DNA of 64,000 bases from Porphyromonas gingivicanis JCM 15907. GTDB lineage: Bacteria; Bacteroidota; Bacteroidia; Bacteroidales; Porphyromonadaceae. Below are positions 56,888-64,000 of the stretch, in pieces. A program made the position numbers and the translations under genes. The notes beneath the pieces are model-generated. The model was not told where the DNA came from and made no database searches. It was given only the letters and a program-made list of their open reading frames with translations. Every line of letters begins with the position of its first letter. Positions within the stretch are counted from its first letter, which is position 1. The stretch is taken from assembly GCF_000614585.1 (NCBI RefSeq), contig NZ_BAKX01000007.1:1-64000 (forward strand), written 5' to 3'.

Positions 56888-57019
56888 CACGACCCTCCGA
56901 AGTAGCTTTTGAAACCTACGTTGCAAACTCGCAAAACCATTAAAGCAAACTCTCGAAACCTACGTTGTAAACTCGCAAAACCATTAAAGCAAACTTTCAG
57001 AACCCTCCGAGTAAAATTG
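56888..57019 (+). repeat. 22-bp-phased intergenic array (6 units)
   Basis: Cores at 56888 (CACGACC), 56910 (TGAAACC), 56932 (CAAAACC), 56954 (CGAAACC), 56976 (CAAAACC) and 56998 (CAGAACC), all 22 apart. Units 2-3 and 4-5 form a nearly identical 44-base direct repeat (TACGTTG-AAACTCG and ATTAAAGCAAACT blocks). A further core pair 22 apart in another phase is at 57109 and 57131. The rest of the gap up to mnmG contains only a TAATTTTG promoter element (57291-57298). Confidence 0.85.
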
Positions 57020-57332
57020 CCCCACCCTACTCAAGAGGGAACAACACCTTCCGAAAAGTTGGCGAAGCTCTCCCTCTCAAACAACTAAACATAATTGAGA
57101 CCCTCCTTCAAAAGTTTTATGCACTCCCCTACGAACCTTTTAGTAAAAACGCGGTTATACTAATGTAAAAAGTCGCCCGAAAGGCTTGTAATCACCTGAT
57201 TATAAGAAGTATAAGAGCGCAACCAACGCTCCGAGGAAACAAGGCAACGAGACTCCTTTGGGCGCCATACGCTACTAATCGGTAAATAACTAATTTTGCT
57301 TTGATAATAACCATTGCTCCAAGGAGAAGAAA

Positions 57333-59214
57333 ATGACGCATACTTTTGATTACGATATTATAGTAGTAGGAGGTGGGCACGCAGGGTGCGAGGCAGCAGC
57401 TGCGGCAGCTACGTTAGGTTCGCACGTGCTACTCATCACCCACGATATGAACAAAATAGCCCAGATGAGCTGTAACCCCGCTATGGGAGGTATAGCCAAA
57501 GGCAGATCGTTCGTGAGATAGATGCCCTCGGGGGCTTGTCGGGCATCGTTTCGGATGCCTCCTCCATTCAGTTTCGGATGCTCAATAGGAGCAAAGGGCC
57601 TGCTATGTGGAGCCCTCGTGCCCAAATAGATCGTATGCGTTTTATGGAGCAATGGAGGCAAAAGCTCGATGCTATTGAACAGCTCGATATGTGGCAAGAC
57701 AGTGTACTACAACTCATCTTCGACGGAGAGAACGTAGTAGGCGTAGAGACCGCTCTGAAGAAAAAGTTCTATGCTCCGAAAGTTATCCTCACCGTAGGTA
57801 CGTTTTTGGGTGGATTGATGCACTTCGGCTCTACCATGCTACCAGGAGGACGGGTCAGCGAACCCGCTTCGTACGGCATTACCGACCAACTGATTCAAAT
57901 GGGTTTCGTGGCAGGACGTATGAAAACAGGTACTCCTGCTCGCATCGACGGCCGTAGCGTGGATTGGAGTCTCACTACCCTACAAGAGGGCGATGCAGAG
58001 TTTAACGCTTTCTCCTTCCTATCTACGCCCGATATGCCTCGGATGCCTCAACTTCCTTGCCATATCCTCTACACCAATGAGGAATGCCACGAAATATTGC
58101 GAGGTTCGCTCGACGAATCGCCCCTCTATAATGGTCAAATAGATAGTATCGGACCTCGTTACTGCCCAAGTATAGAGACGAAAATCGTAACCTTTGCGGA
58201 CAAAACAGCCCATCAGCTCTTCCTTGAACCCGAAGGTGCGGTTACCAATGAGTATTACCTCAATGGATTCTCCTCTTCTCTGCCGATGGAGACACAAATC
58301 AAAGCGCTCAAAAGCATTCCAGCCCTCCGTAATGTGCGTATCTACCGACCGGGGTATGCCATCGAATACGACTATTTCGACCCTACACAGCTACAACATA
58401 CACTTGAAACCAAACAGATAGCAGGGCTCTACTTTGCAGGTCAAATCAACGGAACTACAGGCTACGAAGAAGCCGCAGGACAAGGACTCATAGCTGGCAT
58501 CAACGCTCACAATGCTCTAAAAGGTAGAGAACCTTTCATTTTAGGACGTAATGAAGCTACATAGGAGTACTCATTGACGATCTTGTAACGAAAGGGGTAG
58601 ATGAACCCTACCGTATGTTTACCTCACGAGCAGAGTTCCGCACGCTCCTTCGCCAAGACAATGCCGACGAAAGACTCACACCCAAAGCTATCGAACTCGG
58701 TTTAGCTTCGGCAGAGAGGATAGAGCATTTCACGCAAAAGCAAACCGCTATTCAGAAGCTAATCGCCTTTACGAGCCAGTACTCTGTCAAGCCCGAATTG
58801 GTCAATAGTACGCTGGAAGAGATTGGAGAGCAACCCCTAAAACATGCCATCAAACTGAGAGAATTTTTGTTGCGCACGAAGGTAACCTTCGACCTCGCCC
58901 TGCGTTTGCTTCCAGAGGTCAAAGCAAAAGCCGAAAAAGTTGCACAGAAGCGTAAAGAAGTTATCGAAGCCTCTGAGATTGCCATCAAATATGCGGGTTA
59001 TATAGAGCGAGAGAAACTGCAAGCCGACAAGATGGTTCGTTTGGAAAACATAAAACTGGGCGATCGTTTCGACTATCTCAAAATCGAAAGCCTATCCACC
59101 GAAGCGCGCCAAAAGTTGGACAAGATACGCCCCATCACCATAGGGCAAGCGGCACGCATACCGGGGGTTTCTCCACACGACATTAGTATTTTGATTGTTT
59201 TGTGTCAGAAGTAA
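57333..59214 (+). CDS. mnmG: tRNA uridine-34 carboxymethylaminomethyl enzyme MnmG
   Basis: 627 residues after restoring one base near 57503 (C for [19 protein letters not shown]) and one near 58560 (T for [15 protein letters not shown]). FAD motif [41 protein letters not shown] and [17 protein letters not shown] are all present, as is the C-terminal domain ([13 protein letters not shown]). With MnmE it modifies the wobble U of certain tRNAs. Next to uvrC; a parS-like site lies 10 bases beyond its stop. Confidence 0.92.
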
Positions 59215-59223
59215 TGCTGCTTT

Positions 59224-59239
59224 TGTTTCACGTGAAAAC
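59224..59239. promoter_or_regulatory. parS-like palindrome
   Basis: TGTTTCACGTGAAAAC matches the universal ParB-binding site TGTTTCACGTGAAACA at the first 14 positions and contains the perfect 12-bp palindrome TTTCACGTGAAA. It lies in the 46-base gap between mnmG and uvrC. Confidence 0.6.
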
Positions 59240-59260
59240 AAGAAAAGACCCTACATTACG

Positions 59261-61105
59261 ATGACTCTCGAGGAAATAAAGAAGATAATCCCTACTATCC
59301 CAGAGCTCCCAGGATGTTACCAATACTTCAACGACGAGGAAAGTATCATCTATGTAGGCAAAGCCAAAAACCTGCGCAAACGGATAGCCAGCTACTTCTC
59401 CAAAGAGCATACCGACCGCAAAACAAGGCTCTTGGTGGCCTCCATACGAGAGGTAAAATACATAGTGGTAGAAGATGAGAGCGAAGCCCTTCTGCTCGAA
59501 AACAACCTCATCAAGACTCTTAAACCGAAGTATAATATCCTTCTTAAAGACGACAAGTCGTATCCCAGCATCGTAGTTACAAAGGAAGAATTCCCTCGCA
59601 TCATAGTTACCCGCAATAAGCTCCGCAATGATGGCACCTACTTTGGTCCTTACACCAACGTAGGCAACGCACATAAGATGGTGGGACTCATACGAGAACT
59701 CTACCAAACACGCACCTGTCGCCTCAAACTCACCCAAGAAAATATCCGAAAAGGAGCGTTTCAAACCTGCCTTCAGTACCACATAAAACGTTGCGAAGCC
59801 CCCTGCGTGGGTAAAATATCGTGGGCGGAATACAACCAGAAGATACGAGAAGCCTCCGAGCTACTAAAAGGCAATCTCAAGCAACTCATACAGCAAACCA
59901 CCGAAAAGATGTTTGCCTACGCCGAAAAAGAGCAGTACGAAGAGGCAGCACGAGAGAAGGCTCAGCTCGATATGCTCCAAAACTACACCAACAAGCATAC
60001 GGTAGCACCGCAAATCACACACGACATAGACGTCTTTAGCTACGATGAAGAAGAGAGCAAAGCATACATCAACATGATGCAAGTACACGAGGGAGCCATA
60101 GTCCGCGCCATGACATTGGAGTGGAAGAAGCCCATCGACGAGAGCAAAGAAGACCTCCTAACGACCGCCATCATAGAGCTTCGTCAGCGTTTCGACAGTC
60201 ATGCCGAGGAGATTATACTGCCCTACCCCATCGAATGGCAACCACACAAACGTTGTAAACTTACCATTCCCAAGCAGGGAGAAAAGAAGCATTTACTGGA
60301 TCTCTCCTACAACAACGTCCGTCAGTACAAGTTAGACCAGCTGAAAAGAGCTGAGAAACTCAACCCCGAACAGAGAGCTTTACAGCTAATGCAACGAATG
60401 AAAGCCGATTTACAACTGAAGAAATACCCCAGAGTAATAGAGTGTTTCGACAACTCCAATATACAAGGCACACATCCCGTAGCGGCTTGCGTGGTCTTCC
60501 ACAATGGGAAACCTCGGAAATCATCGTACAGAAAGTTTCACGTGAAAAGTGTAATCGGTCCCAACGACTATGCCTCTATGCACGAAATCATTACTCGTCG
60601 GTATAGCAAGGTAGTGAGCGAAGGAGAGCCTTTACCCGACCTCATCGTGATAGATGGCGGTAAGGGACAGTTAAAAGTAGCCACCGAAACACTCCAAAAG
60701 CTCGGTATCTTAGAGCAAGTGGAGGTCATCGGACTTGCCGAACGGCTCGAAGAAGTCTTCTACCCCGACAATCCCATCCCCCTTTTCCTCAAGAGGGGTT
60801 CCGACACGCTACGTACCCTACAACACATTCGCGACGAAGCACACCGCTTTGGTATCACATTCCATCGTTCGTTACGCAGCAAGGGACAAATCAAATCTGA
60901 ATTAGATAACATCAAAGGCATCGGACCTCAATTAAGAAAAGCCTTACTCAAAGAGTACAAAAGTATAGCTCGACTCAAGCAGGCAAGTAGGGAAGATTTA
61001 ATGCAATCTATCGGAACAAAGAGAGGTACTCAACTATTCGAAGCTCTCCACCCCTCTACCCCCAAAAAAGAAAACGACAAAGAAAACAACGCTACAATAT
61101 CATAA
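59261..61105 (+). CDS. uvrC: Excinuclease ABC subunit C
   Basis: 614 residues from ATG 59261 (MTLEEIKKIIPTIPELPG); the frame is open a little further upstream but that part runs through the intergenic palindrome. GIY-YIG nuclease at the N-terminus (SIIYVGKAKNLRKRIASYF), Cys-rich zone TCLQYHIKRCEAPCVG, UVR region (EKEQYEEAAREKAQLDML), RNase H-like C nuclease (IECFDNSNIQGTHPVA, LIVIDGGKGQLKVA) and HhH end (IKGIGPQLRKALLKEY). It makes both incisions in nucleotide excision repair. Leads uvrC-dtd-mazG-deoC. Confidence 0.95.
   Translation: MTLEEIKKIIPTIPELPGCYQYFNDEESIIYVGKAKNLRKRIASYFSKEHTDRKTRLLVASIREVKYIVVEDESEALLLENNLIKTLKPKYNILLKDDKSYPSIVVTKEEFPRIIVTRNKLRNDGTYFGPYTNVGNAHKMVGLIRELYQTRTCRLKLTQENIRKGAFQTCLQYHIKRCEAPCVGKISWAEYNQKIREASELLKGNLKQLIQQTTEKMFAYAEKEQYEEAAREKAQLDMLQNYTNKHTVAPQITHDIDVFSYDEEESKAYINMMQVHEGAIVRAMTLEWKKPIDESKEDLLTTAIIELRQRFDSHAEEIILPYPIEWQPHKRCKLTIPKQGEKKHLLDLSYNNVRQYKLDQLKRAEKLNPEQRALQLMQRMKADLQLKKYPRVIECFDNSNIQGTHPVAACVVFHNGKPRKSSYRKFHVKSVIGPNDYASMHEIITRRYSKVVSEGEPLPDLIVIDGGKGQLKVATETLQKLGILEQVEVIGLAERLEEVFYPDNPIPLFLKRGSDTLRTLQHIRDEAHRFGITFHRSLRSKGQIKSELDNIKGIGPQLRKALLKEYKSIARLKQASREDLMQSIGTKRGTQLFEALHPSTPKKENDKENNATIS
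60534..60549. promoter_or_regulatory. Second parS-like palindrome, inside uvrC
   Basis: AGTTTCACGTGAAAAG shares the 14-mer GTTTCACGTGAAAA with the site at 59225. Here it encodes KFHVK in a conserved UvrC stretch, so coding constraint may explain it in part. Confidence 0.4.
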
Positions 61106-61115
61106 AAAAGAGACT

Positions 61116-61568
61116 ATGAAACTGGTCATACAACGTGTACAGAACGCCTCCGTGAGCATTGGGGGCGCACTTTTCTCCTCCATAGAGAGGGGGTTGCTCA
61201 TCTTGGTAGGCATCAAAGAGAGTGATGGCGATAGAGAAATAGAGTACCTTTGCAGAAAGGTAGCCGCCCTACGTATATTCAACGACGACGAAGGGGTTAT
61301 GAATCGCTCTGTGATGGATGTAGAGGGAGAGGTGCTTATGGTAAGCCAATTCACCCTTATGGCCAATACCAAAAAGGGCAATAGACCCAGTTACATAAAC
61401 GCTGCCAAAGGAGCTATCAGCGAACCCCTCTATGACCGTTTCTGCTTAGCTATGGAGCAAACGTTGGGCAAGCCCGTAGCTCGGGGGCAGTTTGGTGCAG
61501 ATATGCAAGTCTCACTTACCAATGATGGACCCGTAACCATCATTATAGACACAGAAGAAAATATATAA
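61116..61568 (+). CDS. dtd: D-aminoacyl-tRNA deacylase
   Basis: 150 residues, usual length. Start KLVIQRVQNASVSIGG, active-site motif VSQFTLMANTKKGNRPSY and cross-subunit motif NDGPVTIIIDTEE are all intact. The dimer removes D-amino acids (and glycine) from mischarged tRNAs. It starts 10 bases after uvrC. Confidence 0.95.
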   Translation: MKLVIQRVQNASVSIGGALFSSIERGLLILVGIKESDGDREIEYLCRKVAALRIFNDDEGVMNRSVMDVEGEVLMVSQFTLMANTKKGNRPSYINAAKGAISEPLYDRFCLAMEQTLGKPVARGQFGADMQVSLTNDGPVTIIIDTEENI

Positions 61569-61601
61569 CAACCTGTAAATCAACTATATAAACCAATCAA
61601 T

Positions 61602-61931
61602 ATGACCCTACAAGAGCTTCAAGAGTGTGTAGACAAATGGATCAAAGAGTATGGGGTACGCTACTTTTCTGAACTTACAAATATGGCTATCCTCTGCGAA
61701 GAAGTGGGAGAAGTAGCGAGGATTATGGCACGTACCTACGGAGATCAGAGCCGTAAGGAGGGCGAAAAACCTCAAGAGTTAGCCGATGAATTGGCAGATG
61801 TACTATGGGTCTTGACCTGCATCGCTAACCAAACAGGTATTAACCTCGAAGAGGCTCTTCAAAAAAACATAGAGAAGAAAACGCTAAGAGATAAGCAACG
61901 ACATAAAAACAACCCTAAACTAAAGAGTTAA
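61602..61931 (+). CDS. MazG-like nucleotide pyrophosphohydrolase
   Basis: 109 residues. Metal-binding signature of the all-alpha NTP pyrophosphatases: CEEVGEVARI (ExxE) and ELADELADVLWVLTCIANQT (ExxD). A single-domain form, probably hydrolysing non-canonical NTPs. Placed between dtd and deoC in the same operon; it ends 4 bases before deoC. Confidence 0.9.
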   Translation: MTLQELQECVDKWIKEYGVRYFSELTNMAILCEEVGEVARIMARTYGDQSRKEGEKPQELADELADVLWVLTCIANQTGINLEEALQKNIEKKTLRDKQRHKNNPKLKS

Positions 61932-61935
61932 AAGC

Positions 61936-62810
61936 ATGGAAAAAAACAGATATAACGAGGCATTCGACCTCTTTGCTCCTGCCCTTTCTGAAGAGAAGAT
62001 TACGGCAGAAGTTGAGGTTATAATAGAGAAAAACTACGCCAAGGCTTATACCCAAGAGACGTTACGCTTCTTGCGTAGCACCATAGACCTTACTTCGCTC
62101 TCAGGCACCGATACGGAGGAGAGCATCAAAAAGATGGTCGATAGCGTCAATGAAACTGCTCGCAAAGAGCCTACCCTACCCCACGTTGCGGCGATATGCG
62201 TATACCCTTTACAAGTACCCGTGGTGAAGAAATACCTTCAAGTGCCAGTGTACACATCGCAGCCGTTAGTGGTGGCTTCCCAGCCTCACAGACTTTCGAA
62301 GAGATAAAATATGCCGAAACGGCACTAACTGTCGCTTCTGGAGCTAATGAAATAGACATTGTACTTAACTTAAATCACTTCTTAAGTGGCGATTACGCCT
62401 CTGCTGTAGTCGAAATAGAGGAGCAGAAAGCCTCTTGCCGTGGGGCGCATCTGAAAGTTATATTGGAGACAGGTGCTCTGAAAGATGCCGAATCTATACG
62501 CAGAGCCTCTATTCTCTCTCTCTTTAGTGGTGCTGATTTCATCAAAACCTCTACGGGCAAAGAGTTCCCCGGAGCCACTTTAGAGGCAGTTTATACCATG
62601 TGTTGCGTGCTTAAAGAATACCACCAACGCTACAATAAACGAATGGGAATAAAAGTTTCAGGTGGTGTGCGCACGGCAGAGGATGCAGTTAAATACTACT
62701 GCATTGTATCTGAAGTGCTCGGAAAAGAATGGCTTACTCCCGAACTCTTCCGCATCGGAGCAAGTAGTTTGGTAGGCAACTTAGAAAAAGCTATCAAAGA
62801 AACCCACTAA
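61936..62810 (+). CDS. deoC: Deoxyribose-phosphate aldolase
   Basis: About 291 residues after restoring one missing G near 62243 (YLQGASVHIAAVSGGFPASQ). N-terminal extension typical of Bacteroidetes DeoC. TALTVASGANEIDIVLNLNH, KVILETGALKD, GADFIKTSTGK and GIKVSGGVRT carry the Schiff-base and proton-relay lysines. It cleaves deoxyribose-5-phosphate to acetaldehyde and glyceraldehyde-3-phosphate, linking nucleoside salvage to glycolysis. Followed by a strong terminator, the end of the uvrC operon. Confidence 0.92.
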
Positions 62811-62876
62811 AACGCCCAAGCCAGTAGGAGTATTGCACGGTTTCTAAAGAACAACCGTTCCACACGTTATAAAAAG

Positions 62877-62926
62877 AAGTCTCATCCTTAGCTCCCATAC
62901 AAAGGCTAAGGATGAGACTTTTTTCT
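62877..62926. terminator. Strong intrinsic terminator between convergent genes
   Basis: AAGTCTCATCCTTAGC pairs perfectly with GCTAAGGATGAGACTT, with A-run and T-run flanks, so it can work for deoC (plus) and the barrel gene (minus). Confidence 0.93.
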
Positions 62927-62999
62927 ATTCTTTTTATTTTATTCTGGAAATATCTGAAAGAAAGAAAGAAAGCCTAGCAACACGCTAGAAGCTCTTTGA

Positions 63000-63935
63000 T
63001 TAAAAGAGTTTCACCGATATACCAACACTGGCAACAGGTAAAATTTGAGTATAGTAAAGTAGCTGTTGAACCTCTTTTGAATAATCTAAAAGGTTATTTA
63101 AATCTCCCTCTATTACGTTTGAAGAAGATACTTTCGCCTTTCCCGCTACAACAAAACCAATATCCCAAACGAATGAAACAGGTGTTTTAGAAACATTATA
63201 TCCCCCACCAATACCCAAATAGGGTTGGAAAACACGTCCCCAATTAACAGACATATCTAATGACAGTTTATCACTTGGTTTGATGACTACTTTATCCTGA
63301 CTATTCGACGCATCATAGAAGGTTATTGTATGGTCAGCACTCGGATCAAATATTTCATTATCAAAAGTTATGGGCTTCTTTGTTTTATGATCTATCAAAG
63401 CAAGGTCTCCCTTGAGCTTCAAACGTCCGAGATAAAACCCTCCTGTTAGTCGAAACGAGTTTCTAAAAGGATGATAATCTAGTAAAAGATGTCCTTGAAA
63501 ATTACTCAACTTAAGTGATGTCCTAACATCAGGAAAATTCTCTGAATTTGTTTGATTGCCATTCTTATAGTTAAAGTCTCTCAGAGCAATATCTCGATTA
63601 AAGAGACTTGTAGAGGGAATAAAACCAAAGCCAGCACGTGCTGTTAGTTCAGGAAGAAAGGAAACAGCAGCGGTGAATTGCATTCCTTCAGGAAAACTCA
63701 ATCGAAAACCTACTCCCCCTCCTATTTTATAAGGACTATCCATAGTTAAAGGAACCATAGACTCTACTACATCAATAGAACTATAGTTATCCATAGCCTC
63801 TCTAGGGGCTATAGAAGAAACTCTAACTTCGGAAAGGAAACCCTCCACCACCTCTTCTAACCTTGAATCTTGAGCAAAAAAAGTACAAGGAACAGCAAGA
63901 AGTAAAAAAAGAAAGCAGATAATACTCTTATTCAT
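63000..63935 (-). CDS. Outer-membrane beta-barrel protein
   Basis: 311 residues. Signal peptide MNKSIICFLFLLLAVPCTFF (cleavage at AQD). The mature protein alternates amphipathic strands (GVGFRLSFPEGMQFTAAVSF, NFQGHLLLDYHPFRNSFRL, GGFYLGRLKLKG) and ends ILPVASVGISVKLF with a terminal aromatic, as expected for a barrel inserted by Bam. No specific family recognised. It lies 28 bases after the remains of another minus-strand frame at the window edge. Confidence 0.8.
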   Translation of the reverse strand: MNKSIICFLFLLLAVPCTFFAQDSRLEEVVEGFLSEVRVSSIAPREAMDNYSSIDVVESMVPLTMDSPYKIGGGVGFRLSFPEGMQFTAAVSFLPELTARAGFGFIPSTSLFNRDIALRDFNYKNGNQTNSENFPDVRTSLKLSNFQGHLLLDYHPFRNSFRLTGGFYLGRLKLKGDLALIDHKTKKPITFDNEIFDPSADHTITFYDASNSQDKVVIKPSDKLSLDMSVNWGRVFQPYLGIGGGYNVSKTPVSFVWDIGFVVAGKAKVSSSNVIEGDLNNLLDYSKEVQQLLYYTQILPVASVGISVKLF

Positions 63936-63963
63936 ACCTTTGGTAAGTTTTTTGCGAAAACAA

Positions 63964-63999
63964 TTACTTCTCCACCTTAATGTTACCCTTGAAAAGAAT
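63964..63999 (-). CDS. Possible C-terminal end of an upstream gene
   Basis: Eleven codons read ILFKGNIKVEK then a stop; the strand-like ending would suit an exported protein transcribed with the barrel gene. Too short to be sure. Confidence 0.25.
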   Translation of the reverse strand: MLFKGNIKVEK

Positions 64000-64000
64000 C

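Overview
The window looks like a chromosomal piece of a Bacteroidales bacterium, most likely Porphyromonas or a close relative. Pointers are four large secreted proteins with type IX secretion (T9SS) C-terminal domains, Bacteroidetes-type promoters (TTTG, 19-21 bases, TAnnTTTG), many outer-membrane barrels and lipoproteins, a UbiE/MenG-type quinone methyltransferase, DUF5020/DUF5686/DUF805 families and an HU-related protein. No transposase, integrase or phage gene was seen.

Layout. 1-2309: two tandem repeat-rich lipoproteins (minus). 2310-3572: a long non-coding stretch with a strictly 11-bp-phased TTATC array and a 22-bp-phased array. 3573-15647: five exported proteins (plus), four with T9SS sorting domains. 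15958-21961: a five-gene MacB/TolC-type export operon (minus). 22553-25929: purine/pyrimidine uptake with a Tsx-like porin (minus). 26113-33480: barrel protein, thioredoxin-like lipoprotein, YifB/ComM ATPase, PepD, small membrane protein, OmpH-like lipoprotein, GYF/DUF805 protein and rubredoxin. 34000-40842: barrel protein and its decayed copy, ComB, a DUF5686 protein, a glycosyltransferase and an HU-like protein with an operator-like palindrome array. 41137-49009: a type III-B (Cmr) CRISPR effector operon led by a CorA-like membrane protein and an 81-residue membrane protein, with no array, cas6 or cas1/cas2 in the window. 49500-51344: DUF1858/DUF2249 and DUF438/PAS proteins. 51619-63935: tRNA-Met(CAU), aroE, ubiE/menG, purC, phoH, small lipoproteins, then mnmG, uvrC, dtd, a MazG-like gene, deoC and a final barrel protein.

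The most interesting content is (1) the Cmr operon: an HD-less Cas10 with an intact GGDD motif beside a CorA-like effector, which points to nucleotide-messenger (probably SAM-AMP) membrane immunity, with an undescribed small membrane protein between them; (2) a family of non-coding arrays with exact 22-bp (two helical turns) phasing at eight intergenic loci, plus a 27-unit 11-bp array of DnaA-box-like TTATC units; (3) two parS-like GTTTCACGTGAAAA sites next to and inside uvrC.

Caution: about sixteen genes, many of them housekeeping, are interrupted by frameshifts, and every one can be repaired by adding single bases, usually in a short homopolymer. This is best read as consensus sequencing error. 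Affected genes are given here as single full-length genes with break points noted.
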